A stretch of 64,000 bases of DNA from Pomphorhynchus laevis (Eukaryota > Acanthocephala > Palaeacanthocephala > Echinorhynchida > Pomphorhynchidae), in NCBI GenBank assembly GCA_012934845.2, contig WNNJ02001349.1:62001-126000 (forward strand), written 5' to 3'. The position numbers and the translations under genes are program-made. The notes under the pieces are model-generated. The model saw only the letters and a list, made by a program, of their open reading frames with translations, was not told where the DNA came from and ran no database searches. Each line of letters begins with the position of its first letter. The first letter of the stretch is position 1. Of the stretch, positions 32,470-44,300 are shown piece after piece.

Positions 32470-33240
32470 ACTCTTTCGCCACAACACACGGTTTCGCCTC
32501 GGCCTCCTCAACACTAGATATATTCTCAATAAATCCGCTCTTATCCTCAACCTATTCACTAAGCAATCCATTGATCTCTTCTGCCTCACCGAATCCTGGC
32601 ACTCAGATTCCGACGACTTTTCCATTCGCGGTCTGCTCTCTGCCGGTTGCTCCCTAGTCAAATCCGTCCGCCTCCTAAGCTCATTCCCTTCTAAATCCTC
32701 TAATCATGGCGGCATCGTCGCATTCGCGCGTCACCCAGCGTCTCTTTGCAAAATAACTTCCCTTTTCAGTCCTTGCTATGCTGAATTGCTCACTTGTCGT
32801 TATTCTAACCCGATCACTCTAGATCTCGCCATTGTATACCGTCCTGGTTCATCAGCTCCTACTGCCTTATTTTTTACCGAACTCGGTAACCTCCTTTCTC
32901 ATTGTGCTTTGTCCTCAATCCCTTCACTCGTTCTAGGCGACTTCAATATCCGCCTAGACCGCCCCTCTTCCACGGATTCCATCCGGTTCATCAACATTCT
33001 ATCCAACTACAATTACAAACTAATCTCCACTGCCCCCACACATATACTTGGTGGGGCACTCGACATCATCGCTGTCCCCGATCATTTTGCTGCCTACACC
33101 TCACTGTCCATCTCTGATCCTGGTCTATCCGATCACTTTCTTATCACCCTTGATCTCACTCACAACCACACCCCTCCTCACACACCTACAATTCTACGTC
33201 GCCCTTGGAGAAATCTTGGACTCTCCCTTCTTTCACTTTT
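32408..33240 (+). pseudogene. LINE A ORF2 endonuclease domain, 3'-truncated
   Basis: Apurinic-like endonuclease: FRLGLLNTRYILNK (Asn motif), DLFCLTESWHSDSD (Glu motif), GGIVAFAR, AIVYRPGSS, SLVLGDFNIRLDRP, LDIIAVPD and SDHFLITLDL (final Asp-His). All catalytic motifs are present. The frame should run on into RT, but the LINE ends here and a retrotransposon of another class follows. Confidence 0.85.
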
Positions 33241-35135
33241 TTAAAGTGAAATATAATATCACTTTAAATACGTCAAAATGTATTTTCGGAGTCTCTAAGG
33301 TATGTTTTCTTGGCTACCAGATAGATAACGGTTGCATTTCACCTGACCCTGATCGTGTCAAACCCTTATTGGAAATGCCTGAGCCGAAATCATTAGTCGA
33401 ACTTAAACGTATTATAGGAATGTTCGTACAGTATTCTCGATGGATAAAGAATTTTTCAAATGTCGTTCGACCTTTAGCACAAACTGTATATTTTCCGCTG
33501 TCTCTTCATGCAAAAGAATCATTTGCAAATCTGAAACACAGCCTTGCATCAACTACATTGTCTAAAGTAGATTTCTCAGTCCCATTCATGGTCGAGACAG
33601 ACGCATCTGCCTTTGCGATCGGTGCTACTTTGTCTCAAAATTTTAAACCAGTCGCATTCTTCTCACGTACTCTGGATAAGAACGCAATGAAATATGCAGC
33701 TGTTGAGAAAGAGGCACTAGCCATAGTAGAATCTATAAGATACTGGCGTCACTATTTATCCTGTAGACATTTCACCGTTCTGACGGATCAACAATCCGTG
33801 GCATTTTTGTTCTCAAATAAACATTACAGTAAGATCAAAAATGACAAAATCAATCGTTGGAGAATAGAATTGTCCGAATATCAGTTCGCCGTGTCATATC
33901 GATGCGGCAAAGAAAATCAGGTAGCTGACGCTATATCTCGAATTGCTTTAGGATCAGTCACGAGTGATTTAAAAGAACTCGAAAGGATGCATGATCATTT
34001 GTGTCACCCTGGGGTAACAAGGATGTGGCACTATGTACGTCATCGAAATTTTCCGTATTCTATTGAAGATGTTAGAAAAGTCATCAAAGGTTGTCCTAGC
34101 TGCAACGAATTGAAACCTCACTTTTATAAACCCCCTCGAAGTACCTTGATTAAAGCCAGTAAACCATGGGAGCGTTTGTCCTTAGATTTTAAAGGCCCGC
34201 TGCCCAGCTCGAGTAAGAAAAGATATATTTTATCTATAGTAGATGAATATAGCTGATTTCCCTTTGGGTTTCCCTGTGCTGACACCAGTTCTCGATCGGT
34301 AATTCAGTGTCTTGAGTCGTTGTTCGCATTATTTGGCACGCCTGAGAATATCCATACCGATCGGGGTACTTCTTTCACGTCAGTAGAGTTCCGTAAATAT
34401 TTATTGACATTGGGAATCACGCTATCATATTCCACTCCCTACCATCCTACCTCAAATGGCCAGATTGAGCGCTATAACGGGTTGATATGGAACGCGATAC
34501 GGTTGTATCATAATAATAAGATTCCAATCGAACGGTGGGAAACAACACTTCCAAAGGCACTTCATTCGATCAGATCTCTTTTATGCACTTCGACTAATGA
34601 AACGCCTCATGAACGTATATTCAAATTCAATCGCAGATCAGCTAAGGGAGTCAGCTTACCTGAGTGGTTAATCAATCCTGGACCTATCTTTGTAAAGAAT
34701 TTCAACCGTATTAGTAAAAACGATCCACTTGTAGATCGCGCAGAGCTTATTCATGCCAACGAGAACTACGCTCTAGTTCGATACCCTAATGGAAAAGAGA
34801 CTCACATTTCAACTCAATATCTAGCTCCCAATAACTGTAATAAAAATGTATTCGAAGAATCCAACATATCTCAAAATTGCCAGATGGACGATTCACCCCC
34901 TGCAATGTTTACTCCGGATATCCACAATTTACAAACAGAGGTGGATTCAAATAACAGTGCTACAAGCTCAGCGTCGCATATACCTAATGAGAATTATGAT
35001 CTGAATAAAGTTCACGATTGTCAAGAGCAACAAGTAGATCTACAGCAGATCCCGTCAATGGAATTTCGACGATCGACACGTATGCGTCGATCACCGAACT
35101 ATTTGTCTGATTATATCGTTGGGAGAATGTACTGA
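33241..35135 (+). mobile_element. Ty3/gypsy fossil (CsRn1-like), pol segment
   Basis: Broken fossil of a Ty3/gypsy LTR retrotransposon. Parts present, in order: C-terminal part of RT, RNase H, HHCC-type zinc-binding region, integrase core and an integrase C-terminal tail. The closest family I know by motif is the CsRn1 clade. Gag, protease, the first part of RT and recognisable LTRs are not seen. It adjoins the LINE A 5' half at its left end. About one interruption is visible in the coding part. Moderate age. Confidence 0.85.
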
Positions 35136-36370
35136 TATTTATATGTTATGTTTTCAGATGTTCGCATAAAGCCCTTTGTTGTTGTTCGCCTCGGTTCAGT
35201 TTATCATCACACATTAATGGGAATTTATTTAGACATGAAGACATACCTTCGGCTGTAACATGTTTAAGGGTAACCGCTCACTGGTCGTAATGATAATATT
35301 GCATCATATAACCGCTGGTTAAAATTTTTTTATTATTATTTTTTCATTGAGAAAATCAAATTACTCAGCTGTTCAAGTGCTTGCTACTGACATAACGTCG
35401 ATCGAAAAATTGGTTCCACTTAAATTGTACTAAATGTTAGAAACCAGCAAAAGCTATATATGGATCAACATTTGCAAAGGTAGCAAGGCGATGTATCATC
35501 TCACAAAACACTGCTTGCGCTTTTGAAACTTCGGAGATATATTACTGTGAGCCGATGAAAGACTCAAGCACCGAAATTTCATCTTGTTTATTGGCTACTT
35601 TGCCAAATTTAAGATATTTTACTTCAATCGTCATCATATAAAGAAGCAGTTGTGTTTTATTAGGATTAACTCTATATCAATCATTCGGAACTTCCTCGCA
35701 TAAATGTTTTACAATGAAATAAAATCGTTTAGATTCCCAACAAAATCTCTATCGTCTAAAAACTATATCTGCGCGACGCACGGTACATGGCGTTGTATTA
35801 CACGTAATAGAAACAAAGACAGCATCGCGAGTAGACAACCGTCAGTGATTCCTTATCACGAATATATGAAAAATGCTTCCAATGCGAGTCTAGCATCAAA
35901 TAGGTCAAAACGCAAAATGATGCGAAACAAATAAAATGAATGTTGATTTATTCGAGTGGGTAATTTTCCGAATTGAACGCAATGCGAATGCCAACTGATA
36001 ATAATTCAGTAGTAGGCAGAGGTGTTCAAACTCGTTTCTCACATAAAGTATTGCAAAATCGATACCCTACATTACGATGCACATAAATGCAGTTTCCAGC
36101 TAACATCAACACAGTATAAGTGTCGTGATCAATTTCCATCAATTATGGCAAGGTTTGGTTTACATAATCCAAATCCTAAAATCTAAATACTGTCAATGCG
36201 TTCAAGCTTGTAATTTCCGAAATTGTCGAAGCAAACATCCTCTTCAATTTGATGCACATTAAATGTACTAAGGTACACATCAAAGGCACTTTCGAGATAA
36301 TACGAAGTTTGTAATTTACACACGGTTTGATAAAGATTTAGTATTTAGTCTTTAAGAGGTTTTTTGGTCT
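35136..36370. other. Spacer with unidentified coding-like pieces
   Basis: No LTR is recognised after the gypsy segment. A 76-codon plus frame (35704-35934; IKSFRFPTKSLSSKNYICAT, HGTWRCITRNRNKDS) and minus-strand pieces around 36080-36330 (NVHQIEEDVCFDNFGNYKLE, DHDTYTVLMLAGNC) look protein-like but are interrupted. I cannot assign them. They could be decayed host exons or an old element. Confidence 0.3.
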
Positions 36371-36680
36371 TTATTTGGTTTTTATAAGAGGCAAAGCCTC
36401 TAATAAAAACGTTGAACATGTTCTGTCTTTCCAGAGGCACCAAAAGTCTGATAATCACCAGGTTGGATAATTTTGGTACCGGGGGAGTTCACCCTCCGGA
36501 ATATATTCAAAAGAAGCTATAATCGAGTAATGTTCTGGGGGAGATGGATAGACCGCGTCTCCTGAAGGTCTATAACATCTGCGTCTCTACCAGATAAAAG
36601 TCTAAGGGCAGAAGCACCTCCCGAATTCCACTGAATGATATTCAGTGAAAAAGGCTCGGGTTTACTCACTATTGTTTTAG
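36370..36680 (-). mobile_element. Inverted 5' piece of LINE C (endonuclease start)
   Basis: The minus strand reads NIIQWNSGGASALRLLSGRD then ADVIDLQETR. This is the endonuclease N-terminus of family C; compare 59196-59080 on the minus strand, LQNILQWNSGGDSALRLLFG. It lies head-to-head with the RT of the same family on the plus strand starting at 36680, so this copy has a 5' inversion. Confidence 0.75.
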
Positions 36681-37540
36681 ATAAGATGTCTCAGGTCCCT
36701 CGGGTTGCCTGCGAGAATTGTGAACAGAGTGGAGATCCTGCTGTATACCAAGCAATTTTACTATGAAGAAGACCCTGATGCACGTCAGTTCTACCCTATT
36801 ACTGGTGTACCTCAAGGATCCACACTTTCTCCTATCTTATATCTTGCTGCCTCTATTAATCTATTCAAAATATTTAAAAGCAAACAACGTCTTGTGGTGT
36901 ACCCTGATGACACCACAGCCCTGTTTACTGGACACAGGTGTAAAGACGTAGTCTCTGACATCAGCCGTTTCTTTTTAAGATTAAAAGATCAGTTACCCAT
37001 ATCCAACCTTATTTTAGACTCTGCCAAATCGCAGGTGGTTGTCTTTCATGAATCCCCTGCGACGAAGCAAAAACTTAAGAGATTAGCACTCTCTGCGCTC
37101 TCCTCCATTTTTGCCTCTGAACCACTTCCCACCTTTACAAGTCGAGTAAAATACCTGGGGTTCACCGTTACGGTGAACTGGTCGGCGAAAGCTGACCTGG
37201 ATAGACTCAAACGTATCCTGAAGAAAGCTAGGTGGGCCCTGAAACGGGCTCAGCATCTGTCATTGAAAGGGAAAGCCCAGGTGCGCCTTTGGGGCACTTG
37301 GGCTATCTCGGGATTAGTCTTCTTCTCAAGAGGACGTCCCTCAGAGCAAAGGCTAAGGTTTCTTAAGCTCCTCGTCTCGCGTTTTTCCAGCATAGTCCGC
37401 ACCGACTGGACACTTCGGGGAGTGAGAGACCCCGTTTGGTTCAGTCGGAAGGCGGCGTGTTGGATAGGTTGGCGCTCAAATCCCTTTGGTTTTGAGGCCG
37501 TAATATCGGTAAGAAGACTTGAATAAGAGAATAAAGAGAT
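36680..37540 (+). pseudogene. LINE C ORF2, RT fragment (copy 1)
   Basis: 273-codon frame, with the preceding bases (SLRLPARIVNRV, shifted) belonging to the same domain. It contains VEILLYTKQFYYEEDPDARQ, ITGVPQGSTLSPILYLAASI and VVYPDDTTALFTGHRC. The catalytic YADD is changed to YPDD. Downstream come RVKYLGFTVTVNW, the KARWALKRAQHLSLKGKAQV helix and LRFLKLLVSRFSSIVRTDW. With an altered catalytic box and no upstream domain it is inactive. Confidence 0.82.
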
Positions 37541-38145
37541 TCTTGTTTATTTTTGACTGACTTTTTAATCACTTTATTTATCACTGTTTTGTATTAGTAA
37601 GAAAATCTTATTATTATTGTTTATAATTCTAATCCGTAATCCAGACGTTTTATTTGTTGTTGCCAATTTTTTAATCAAATTTAATGCTTTTAATTTCGAT
37701 TTTTTAGATTCGTTAACTTATGCTATCTTGAAAACATAATTTAATTTTATTTGGTAAAGTATGAACCCATACCAAATCGAAAACTTATTAGCTTGAATCT
37801 TATGGACAATTGAAAGTGACCATGAGCTAAAGCGTTCACCAAAAGCTCACTGAATAGATACTACGGCATTAAGTAGCTCTGTTACTGGGAGAAAATTCGA
37901 CAATAACAAAAGTATAATTGAACTTTAAAAAGACAAAGAATAAACAGTATAATTTGTAAAAATGTAGAAAAATTGTATACTAAAAATAGACACAAAAGCC
38001 AAAAATTAAGATATAAAAATAAATCAAAGTAAATAAATTCTATAAGTTTATTTGGGATTGGTAAGGCCGCTTATCGACTGCAGTGACGGTCACACTGATA
38101 GTGTGAAGTAGTAGAGACGACTATATGATGATACAATGTAGTGAT
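37540..38145. other. AT-rich spacer, nothing recognised
   Basis: A/T-rich with no assignable coding region. It ends in the conserved ACAATGTAGTGATGATTAAA word that also precedes the LINE D copy at 47.4 kb. Confidence 0.45.
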
Positions 38146-39040
38146 GATTAAATTTATTATTATTATTATTATACATTCAACAACATACGAGCATTAGCTC
38201 AAATAGCTGGCTCACAATAAGTTCGTAAATAAATTAATTAGTTTTTAAAATAAGGAAATGCAACACGAAACATTGCTTGATCCATTCGTAGTCTTCTTTT
38301 AAAAGCACTAAGTGAACTGCATCCAACGGTGTCTGCATCAAGGTTGTTCCACAGCTCAACAATTCTTCTATCAAATTGCATCGCGCCCAATTTCTGTACT
38401 CTGTTTCTTCGAATAGTTAAAGAATGACCGCGAAGAACATTTGAACAACGTAGTTGAACCCTACTCCGAAGAGGGTGATGAGGACGTTGGAATAAATGCC
38501 AAACAAGGCACATATCCATGTACCGACGGGTCCATGTGACGGTCTCAAGTCCTAATGATCTCAGTCTGTCTTCATAAGGCAGCGACGCCAACGTTGGTGC
38601 TAGCTTTGTTGCCCTGCGAAGTACCCTCTCTGATTTCTTATGTTCATGCACAGTACGTGGGTATACAACCGGAGCTGCATATAAAAGTCTACTCAATACA
38701 TGTGCTAAAATCAGAGGCCGAAGAGCAGTCGGATTAACGCGAACAAACGCGCGTCGAATCATACCTATCATTTTATTGGAGTTGGCACAAGCTTGATCAG
38801 TGTGCTTTTTGGTTGATAAATTAGAGGTAACCCATACTCCTAAATCTTTGTAACTATCGACACTTTCCACAATACAGTCCTTATATGTGTAACAAGCTGA
38901 TGTTAGTTGCTTGCGAGCATTACCAATAATACGCATGTGTTTGCATTTCGAAACATTTATCACAAGCTTGTTTAACGCCGCCCACAACTCCAAATTATCT
39001 ATGTCAGTTTGCAAATTATCAACATCCTCACATGAATGAA
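38146..39040 (-). mobile_element. LINE family D2, 5'-truncated copy 1
   Basis: Minus-strand LINE 3' part ending in a run of TAA/ATT repeats (38151-38172) followed by AATTTAATCATCACTACATT. It contains the ORF 38238-39014. A very similar but shorter copy is at 47397-48150. CR1/Jockey-group by motif. Confidence 0.82.
38238..39014 (-). pseudogene. LINE D2 RT C-terminal region, open
   Basis: 258 codons, uninterrupted: NKLVINVSKCKHMRI (after the YADD box, which is missing), YKDLGVWVTSNLSTKKHTDQ, RPLILAHVLSRLLYAAPVVY, SERVLRRATKLAPTLASLPY, RLRSLGLETVTWTRRYMDMC and NVLRGHSLTIRRNRVQKLGA. Typical thumb and connector region of CR1-group ORF2. 5'-truncated before the catalytic box, so inactive. Confidence 0.85.
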
Positions 39041-39250
39041 TGGGAGGATTACAAATATATATGTGGATATATATTTGTCAGCAGTACATGAGAGAGATGA
39101 TGTGTGAGGAAGATTACACAATTTGAAAAATAAACGGAAAACCGAAGTAAACAAATATAATGTAGAGGTTTGAAAATATAGATATAGAACAAATTGACGA
39201 AAATTGAGGCTAGAAAACAGCGAAGATGCAGCAATGTCGAAAACATTCGC

Positions 39251-39424
39251 TTAATTGATTTTTCTCTGGTACTGACTGATGCCCGGCTGTTGCTGATATA
39301 ACTCAGGCTTCAACATCTCAAGCATCTTCGATATAAACTGATCAACATTCATTGTTACAATATTCAGATTACGAAGAAGTTGGAGAGCTTTATCCGGTAA
39401 TACCGATAGTCTTTTCACAATCAT
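39251..39424 (-). CDS. Unidentified 57-residue open frame cut by LINE A
   Basis: ATG at 39424, stop at 39251. The peptide contains RLSVLPDKALQLLRNLNIVT and then DQFISKMLEMLKPELYQQQP. Its amphipathic, Leu/Met-rich pattern looks like real protein. The LINE A 3' piece starts 8 bp beyond the ATG, so the true gene may have continued to the right and been cut by the insertion. Family unknown; a gag-like or a host helical domain are both possible. Confidence 0.3.
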   Translation of the reverse strand: MIVKRLSVLPDKALQLLRNLNIVTMNVDQFISKMLEMLKPELYQQQPGISQYQRKIN

Positions 39425-39429
39425 CCTTT

Positions 39430-39560
39430 AACACATTCAAACACCTCCTCCGTTCACACCTTATCGACACATGATTAACATTTTTGTTTTGTTGTGGTCA
39501 TCTAAGCGTGCGCTGGCACGCATTTGCCACGTTAAAATAAATATTTTTTTTATAATGAAT
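39430..39560 (+). mobile_element. LINE A 3' end only (severely truncated copy)
   Basis: CACATTCAAACACCTCCTCC, CACACCTTATCGACA, TTTTGTTTTGTTGTGGTCAT, and GTGCGCTGGCACGCATTTG are the reverse complement of the 3' ends at 9683-9790 and 40262-40390. A plus-strand insertion retaining about 130 bp. Confidence 0.85.
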
Positions 39561-39635
39561 GAGCATCAGGAATTTTAACCACTCAGGTAAAACATGCCTC
39601 TGTATGATTCAATTAATTATAATAAATAATAACCA

Positions 39636-40055
39636 TGCTCGAATTTTTAAATTAAACTATCAGTATCTTAGTTCTACCTATCTAGCAACAAATGTGGTAT
39701 CATTAGAGTTTGAAAGCATATGATTCCCCAAACGAGATATAATTCAGTGATTCATATTTAAAAATATAAACATTGAATTATCCAGATTGGCGATAACCAT
39801 GTATGCTCGAATTTTTAAATTAAACTATCAGTATCTTAGTTCTACCTATCTAGCAACAAGTGTGGTATCATTTTGGTTTGAAAGCATATGACTCCCCAAA
39901 CGGGTTATAACTCAATGATTTATATTTTAAATTATAAAAATTGAGGTATCCGATTTGAAGATAACCAGGTATGTTCGAATTTTTTAATTAAACTCTCAGT
40001 ATCTCAGTTCAACCTATCTATCTACAAATGTGGTATCATTCGAGTTTGAAAGCAT
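39636..40055 (+). repeat. 168-bp tandem repeat, about 2.5 units
   Basis: TGCTCGAATTTTTAAATTAA begins at 39636 and 39804, and in diverged form at 39972. Each unit continues with CTATCAGTATCTTAGTTCTA, CAACAAATGTGGTATCATT and GATTCCCCAAACG. The third unit breaks off near 40055. No coding capacity. Confidence 0.85.
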
Positions 40056-40261
40056 AATACATCTGTTTATATAATAAATTATAATTTTAAAGTGTAAAAT
40101 AGAACAGCTTGAGAATTCTAAATTTAGCCTTTGAGACTTGAATTTATTTCCGAAATTGAGAGCATCTTCACGTGCCAAGAAACCACCCACCATACGAGCT
40201 CGTTGAATATATCAAAAGATATATTCAAAAGATATCATTCAACTATACGGTTGGTTATAAA

Positions 40262-41690
40262 AAAAGGATTTGTTTTAACGTGGCAAATGCGTGCCAGCGC
40301 ACGCTTACATGACCACAACAAAACAAAACTGTGAATCAGGTGTCGAGAAGGTGTGAACGGAGGAGGTGTTTGAATGTGATAAAGGAGGGAGCGCGGCGGA
40401 CGTCGAGAGGGAGTTGATTCCAGGCGAGTGAGGCGGCGACGAGGAAGGATCGGAGACCGTAGTTGTTGGAGTAATTAGGAACGTGGAGTAAGAGGGTATG
40501 ACAGGAACAAAGCGATAGCGAGGTGGGGCGAGTATCGTCTAAGAAAGGAAGGTTGATGAACGATGGGGAGCCGACAGCGATGAGACGAAAAGTAACGAGA
40601 AGAAGGCGGAGTTTGATGCGGATGTGGATGGTGGGCCAGGAGAGTTGGGCAAGATATGTGGATGTGTGGTCGAAGCGACGGAGACGAAAGAGCACTCGAA
40701 CGGCGGTGTTGATTATTCGTTGTAGGGGTAGGATGATGGATTTTGGAGAATTGGCGAAAAGGCTAAGGCAGTAATCGATTTTAGGGAAAAGAAGCGATGA
40801 AAGAAGAGACATACAAGAACGGAAGTCGATAAGGGGGCGGATACGGCGGATGTCACGAAGAATTAAGTTAGACGAGCGGACCTTGTCACGGACGAAGGGT
40901 TTAAGGGAAAGGTGATCATCGAAATGGAAGCCTAAGAAAGTGAGATTGTGGACTATAGGGATGATCGATGAGGCAAAAGATACAATGGGAGGAGATATGC
41001 TTGGTTTACGGGGAAGGATCCACATTATTTTGGACTTTTCGGCGTTTAGAACGAGATGGAGATTGGAGAGACGTTTGTAGATAGAAGAAAGACAGTTGGA
41101 GGCAGAAATGCCGATATCGTGTATGCGATGTGCGGGTGCATGAGCATAGATTAGAATGTCATCGGCGTATTGCATGACGTTAAAGGAGTAAGGTTTGATA
41201 AATGGAGAGAGATCGCCAAGCAAAAGAGAGAAAAGCAGGGGACCTAGGACTGAACCTTGTGGAACCCCGCAAAAAATAGGGATGGGAGGGGAGGATGATG
41301 AATTAGAACAGACGCGAAAGGAACGGTCGGATAGATATGAGGCGAACCAAGCTACGGAGGAGGAAGAAAAACCGTAATCATAACGAAGGCGAGAAAAGAG
41401 TACAAAGTGGTCGACAATGTCGAATGCGAAGGAGAGGTCGAGGGAGATGAGAACACTATATAGAGCCTTGTCTCGAGAAATGAGTAAGTCGTTGTACACT
41501 TTTATGCATGCGATTTCTGTCGAGTGATTAGAGCGGAAAGCGGATTGGAAAGGAGGGTACAGATTGGATGAGGAGAGATAAGCGTTGATTTGTATTAAGA
41601 TGAGGCGTTCTAAGAGCTTAGAAAGAGTAGGGAGTAGTGAAATGGGGCGATAGCTAGAAGGAAGGGAGGGGTCGAGCGATTGTATAGTTA
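40262..41690 (-). mobile_element. LINE family A, best RT copy (5'-truncated)
   Basis: Minus-strand copy from SSYRPISLLPTLSKLLERL (RT, before the first catalytic aspartate) to the 3' end. Only a 5' truncation is evident; the ORF is continuous from 41499 to 40336 and the frame extends further upstream to about 41690. The 3' end has CGTGTCAAATGC-like words shared with the other two A copies. Confidence 0.88.
40336..41499 (-). pseudogene. LINE A ORF2 RT and C-terminus, open but 5'-truncated
   Basis: 387 codons without a stop. SLDLSFAFDIVDH carries the first catalytic aspartate, then come CGVPQGSVLGPLLFSLLL, MQYADDILIY (residues 111-114 YADD), the IMWILPRKPSIS block, TFLGFHFDDHLSLKPFVRD, LLFPKIDYCLSLF and a C-terminal WNQLPLDVRRAPS motif that closes the ORF2 of CR1/Jockey-group LINEs. 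All RT residues are intact. Endonuclease and ORF1 are absent, so it cannot mobilise itself. Confidence 0.88.
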
Positions 41691-41970
41691 AATGTTCATG
41701 AATAATGAACTATAGTTGATACTGAAGTAGTGTCCTAATCTTGATATTTGATAGAAATTCGCTCTATTTTTGATACTGAAGAAATTTAATTAGTTTATTT
41801 AATTATTATTATTATTAGTATACAACAGCCGATGAGCGGTGGCTCGTTTGGCTGGATCTCAATGTAAAAACAGTACAACGTCAGTAAAACAAAATATCCA
41901 AATCAGGTTCGACTTCCTATGAGAGCGATACACTGTTCAGCGCACGGCGAAATTCTCGGATGTTCGGCAT

Positions 41971-43614
41971 TCAATTGCAGATGACGGGAGTCTGTTCCAA
42001 CTGTTTATTACTCGATCTCTGATATCCTGATAGTGTTGATTTTCTACGATGTTTGAGCGTTAGTCGATGTTTACGTAATTTCTCGGAGTTGCCTAGGCAA
42101 AACATGAAGTTGAGGGGATGAGTGGGCGATAAAATTGCCCTCCATACCAGCATAAGATCAGCTTTTACCAAACTTTCACAAACCGTTGAAACACCTAGGA
42201 TTTCTAACTTCTGGTCAAACAGCAGGTCTTTGACAGTGGGAACAAGACGAGTAGCCGACCGGAGAATTGATTCGTAAGCCACAATGTTCTTGCACAGATG
42301 TGGATACGCTGCGGGAGATGCGTATAGCATTCGAGATTCGATGAGGGCCTTGTATATTATTCTGAAGCTACATGCCTCTAGTGATCCAAAAGATCGTCTA
42401 ATGATGCCAATAGTACGACGGCAATTGGCCGAAACTTTATTTACGTGAGCGCTCATATCGAGCGTATTAAGCGTAGATACCCCTAAATCATCGATTTTAT
42501 CTGTAGAATCAATCGACATGTTTCCATATTTATAAGAGCAACGAATGTCTGGGGAGATGATCCGCATATGTCTACATTTAGTCGCATTTATCATCAGCCC
42601 ATTAGATATACACCATTTATTTATGGAATCCAGGTCTTTTTGAAGAGCGCTAACATCGGAATCATCAATGATTCGCCTCCAAACCTTAATATCATCTGCG
42701 TAGGTAACACATTCCGACGTTAAGTTGTTTGTAATATCATTTACATATATATTAAAGAGAGTCGGACTAATGGTTGATCCCTGCGGGACGCCTGTCATCA
42801 TCATTGAGTAACCAGAAAGATAATGGCTTATGCGTACTGCAAACGAGCGGTTGCTTACGAATGATTGAATCCAGCGTAACAAAGAGCCCCGTACACCAAT
42901 GTTAGATAATTTGTTTACTAGCAAATTGAGAATAACTAGATCGAATGCTTTCGATAAGTCTATAAATATCACATCTACTTTGGAACCACTCATCGAATCC
43001 ACCCAGCTTCCTCTCGCTTTTACAAGGTTCGTTACCGTTGAGCGATTTAGCCTAAATCCATGCTGACTGAGACTGAAGCGATTGCTAGCTTCAACGAAAG
43101 CGCTAAGGTGACGAAGAATCAATTTTGCTAATACCTTACAAGCTATAGATGTGAGACTGATGGGACGGTAGTTGGAAACCTGGGATTTATCCCCTTTCTT
43201 GAAAATTGGACGTACAATAGCCTTAGTCCAATCAGATGGTAGATAACCTGTGTTTAGTGAACTTCTAAAAATAGAAGCTAAGGGAACGTATATTGCATGG
43301 GCCAATTCCTTTAAGAGTATTGGAGGTATATGGTCAGGACCTGACGCGGCGTTGCGGGGTAATTTAAGTAGCTCGTGCAGTACCTCTTCATCGCTAAATT
43401 CAATGTTAGACATGACTACTCTAGGTAGAAGTACATTGTGTTTAGTTTGAATTATACCATCGGGGATCGACACTCTATCTTCTTTGATAGCGAAATAGTC
43501 CATAAAATGGGCAGCTACATCAGTTGGGGAGGTCAAGATTGACCCATTGTCGGCCAATAGGTATGAACAATCTGTCGAGTGTATAGGACGTGGAAGTATG
43601 CTTTTGAAAGCCAC
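41971..43614 (-). pseudogene. LINE D ORF2 reverse transcriptase
   Basis: 547 codons, continuous. Fingers: SGPDHIPPILLKELAH, AIVRPIFKKGDKSQVSNYRP. Palm: IFIDLSKAFDLV, TGVPQGSTISPTLFNIYVND, and VTYADDIKVW with YADD at residues 305-308. Thumb and tail: SNGLMINATKCRHMRI, TDKIDDLGV, ASPAAYPHLCKNIVAYESIL and a C-terminal LRKHRLTLKHRRKSTLSGYQ. The catalytic set is complete. The link to the endonuclease is broken at the N-terminal side. Confidence 0.9.
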
Positions 43615-43624
43615 TCAAAGATTG

Positions 43625-44300
43625 TTATGAGTGGAGCGGCATATATTTAAGATAAAACTGCGTTTTTTCTGTTTTTTTTTTCAAGATAGAAACCGTATTC
43701 TTGCAATGACGGTAGTGTTCAAAAGAAAGTTCCCCTTTTTTGTACGCATGGAAACATCTATCACGGTGTTTGATTAGAGCAAGCAATTCTGCATCTAACC
43801 ATTTCGGATGTAGTTTTCGTGTACGATTCTGACGTATCGTAGCAAAATAGTCGAGAACACAATGTAATGTGGTCTTAAAGTGATCCCAAGCTTCTTGAAT
43901 GCCTGCTTTCGATGGGTCGGGCCAATACATACAGGAAATTATACTGCGCACGACATCATAGTCGATTTTAAAATGATTCGACGTTTTAACCGTGGTAGAG
44001 TGATCGCTTGATCCTAGCGGAGGTCCGTATTTGACGTTTTTTATCATATACGTTTCACTCAAAAAGCAAAGGTCAAGAATTGAGGAGTTAGTACCCCTGT
44101 GACGAGTATCCTTGTGAACATGTTGGACTAAATGTAGATCATTTATCGTGTTTAAAAGCAGTAATGATTCGGGATCACATCCAGGAAGAGGAACGTAATC
44201 TATCCAATCAATTCGCGGCATGTTAAAGTCTCCTAATAAAATAACTTTTTGACCCTTGAATGCATTTTCAGTTATTGAGGATATAATCGACCCGGTTGGA
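43625..44300 (-). pseudogene. LINE D ORF2 endonuclease, C-terminal half and linker
   Basis: Starts in the shifted frame with ILLGDFNMPRIDW and continues with HVHKDTRHRGTNSSILDLCF and LGSSDHSTTV (final Asp-His of the nuclease). A linker follows with IRQNRTRKLHPKWLDAELLA and HRDRCFHAYKKGELSFEHYR, the W-x-x-x-E-V-x-x-x-L-x-x-R-x-x-x-x-x-x-x-K type linker common in CR1/Jockey ORF2 proteins. Ends at a stop where RT should begin. Confidence 0.85.

Larger units (their letters stand above)
31130..33240 (+). mobile_element. LINE family A, 5' half (5' region, ORF1, endonuclease)
   Basis: 5' region 31130-31330 has repeated CGACAACCATCGACGAC-like words. Then ORF1 (31331 onward) and the endonuclease part of ORF2 follow. 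The sequence is C/T-rich on the sense strand like the RT copies of this family on the minus strand at 10 and 41 kb, so all are assigned to one family. The copy stops abruptly at about 33240, where Ty3/gypsy sequence begins. Confidence 0.8.
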
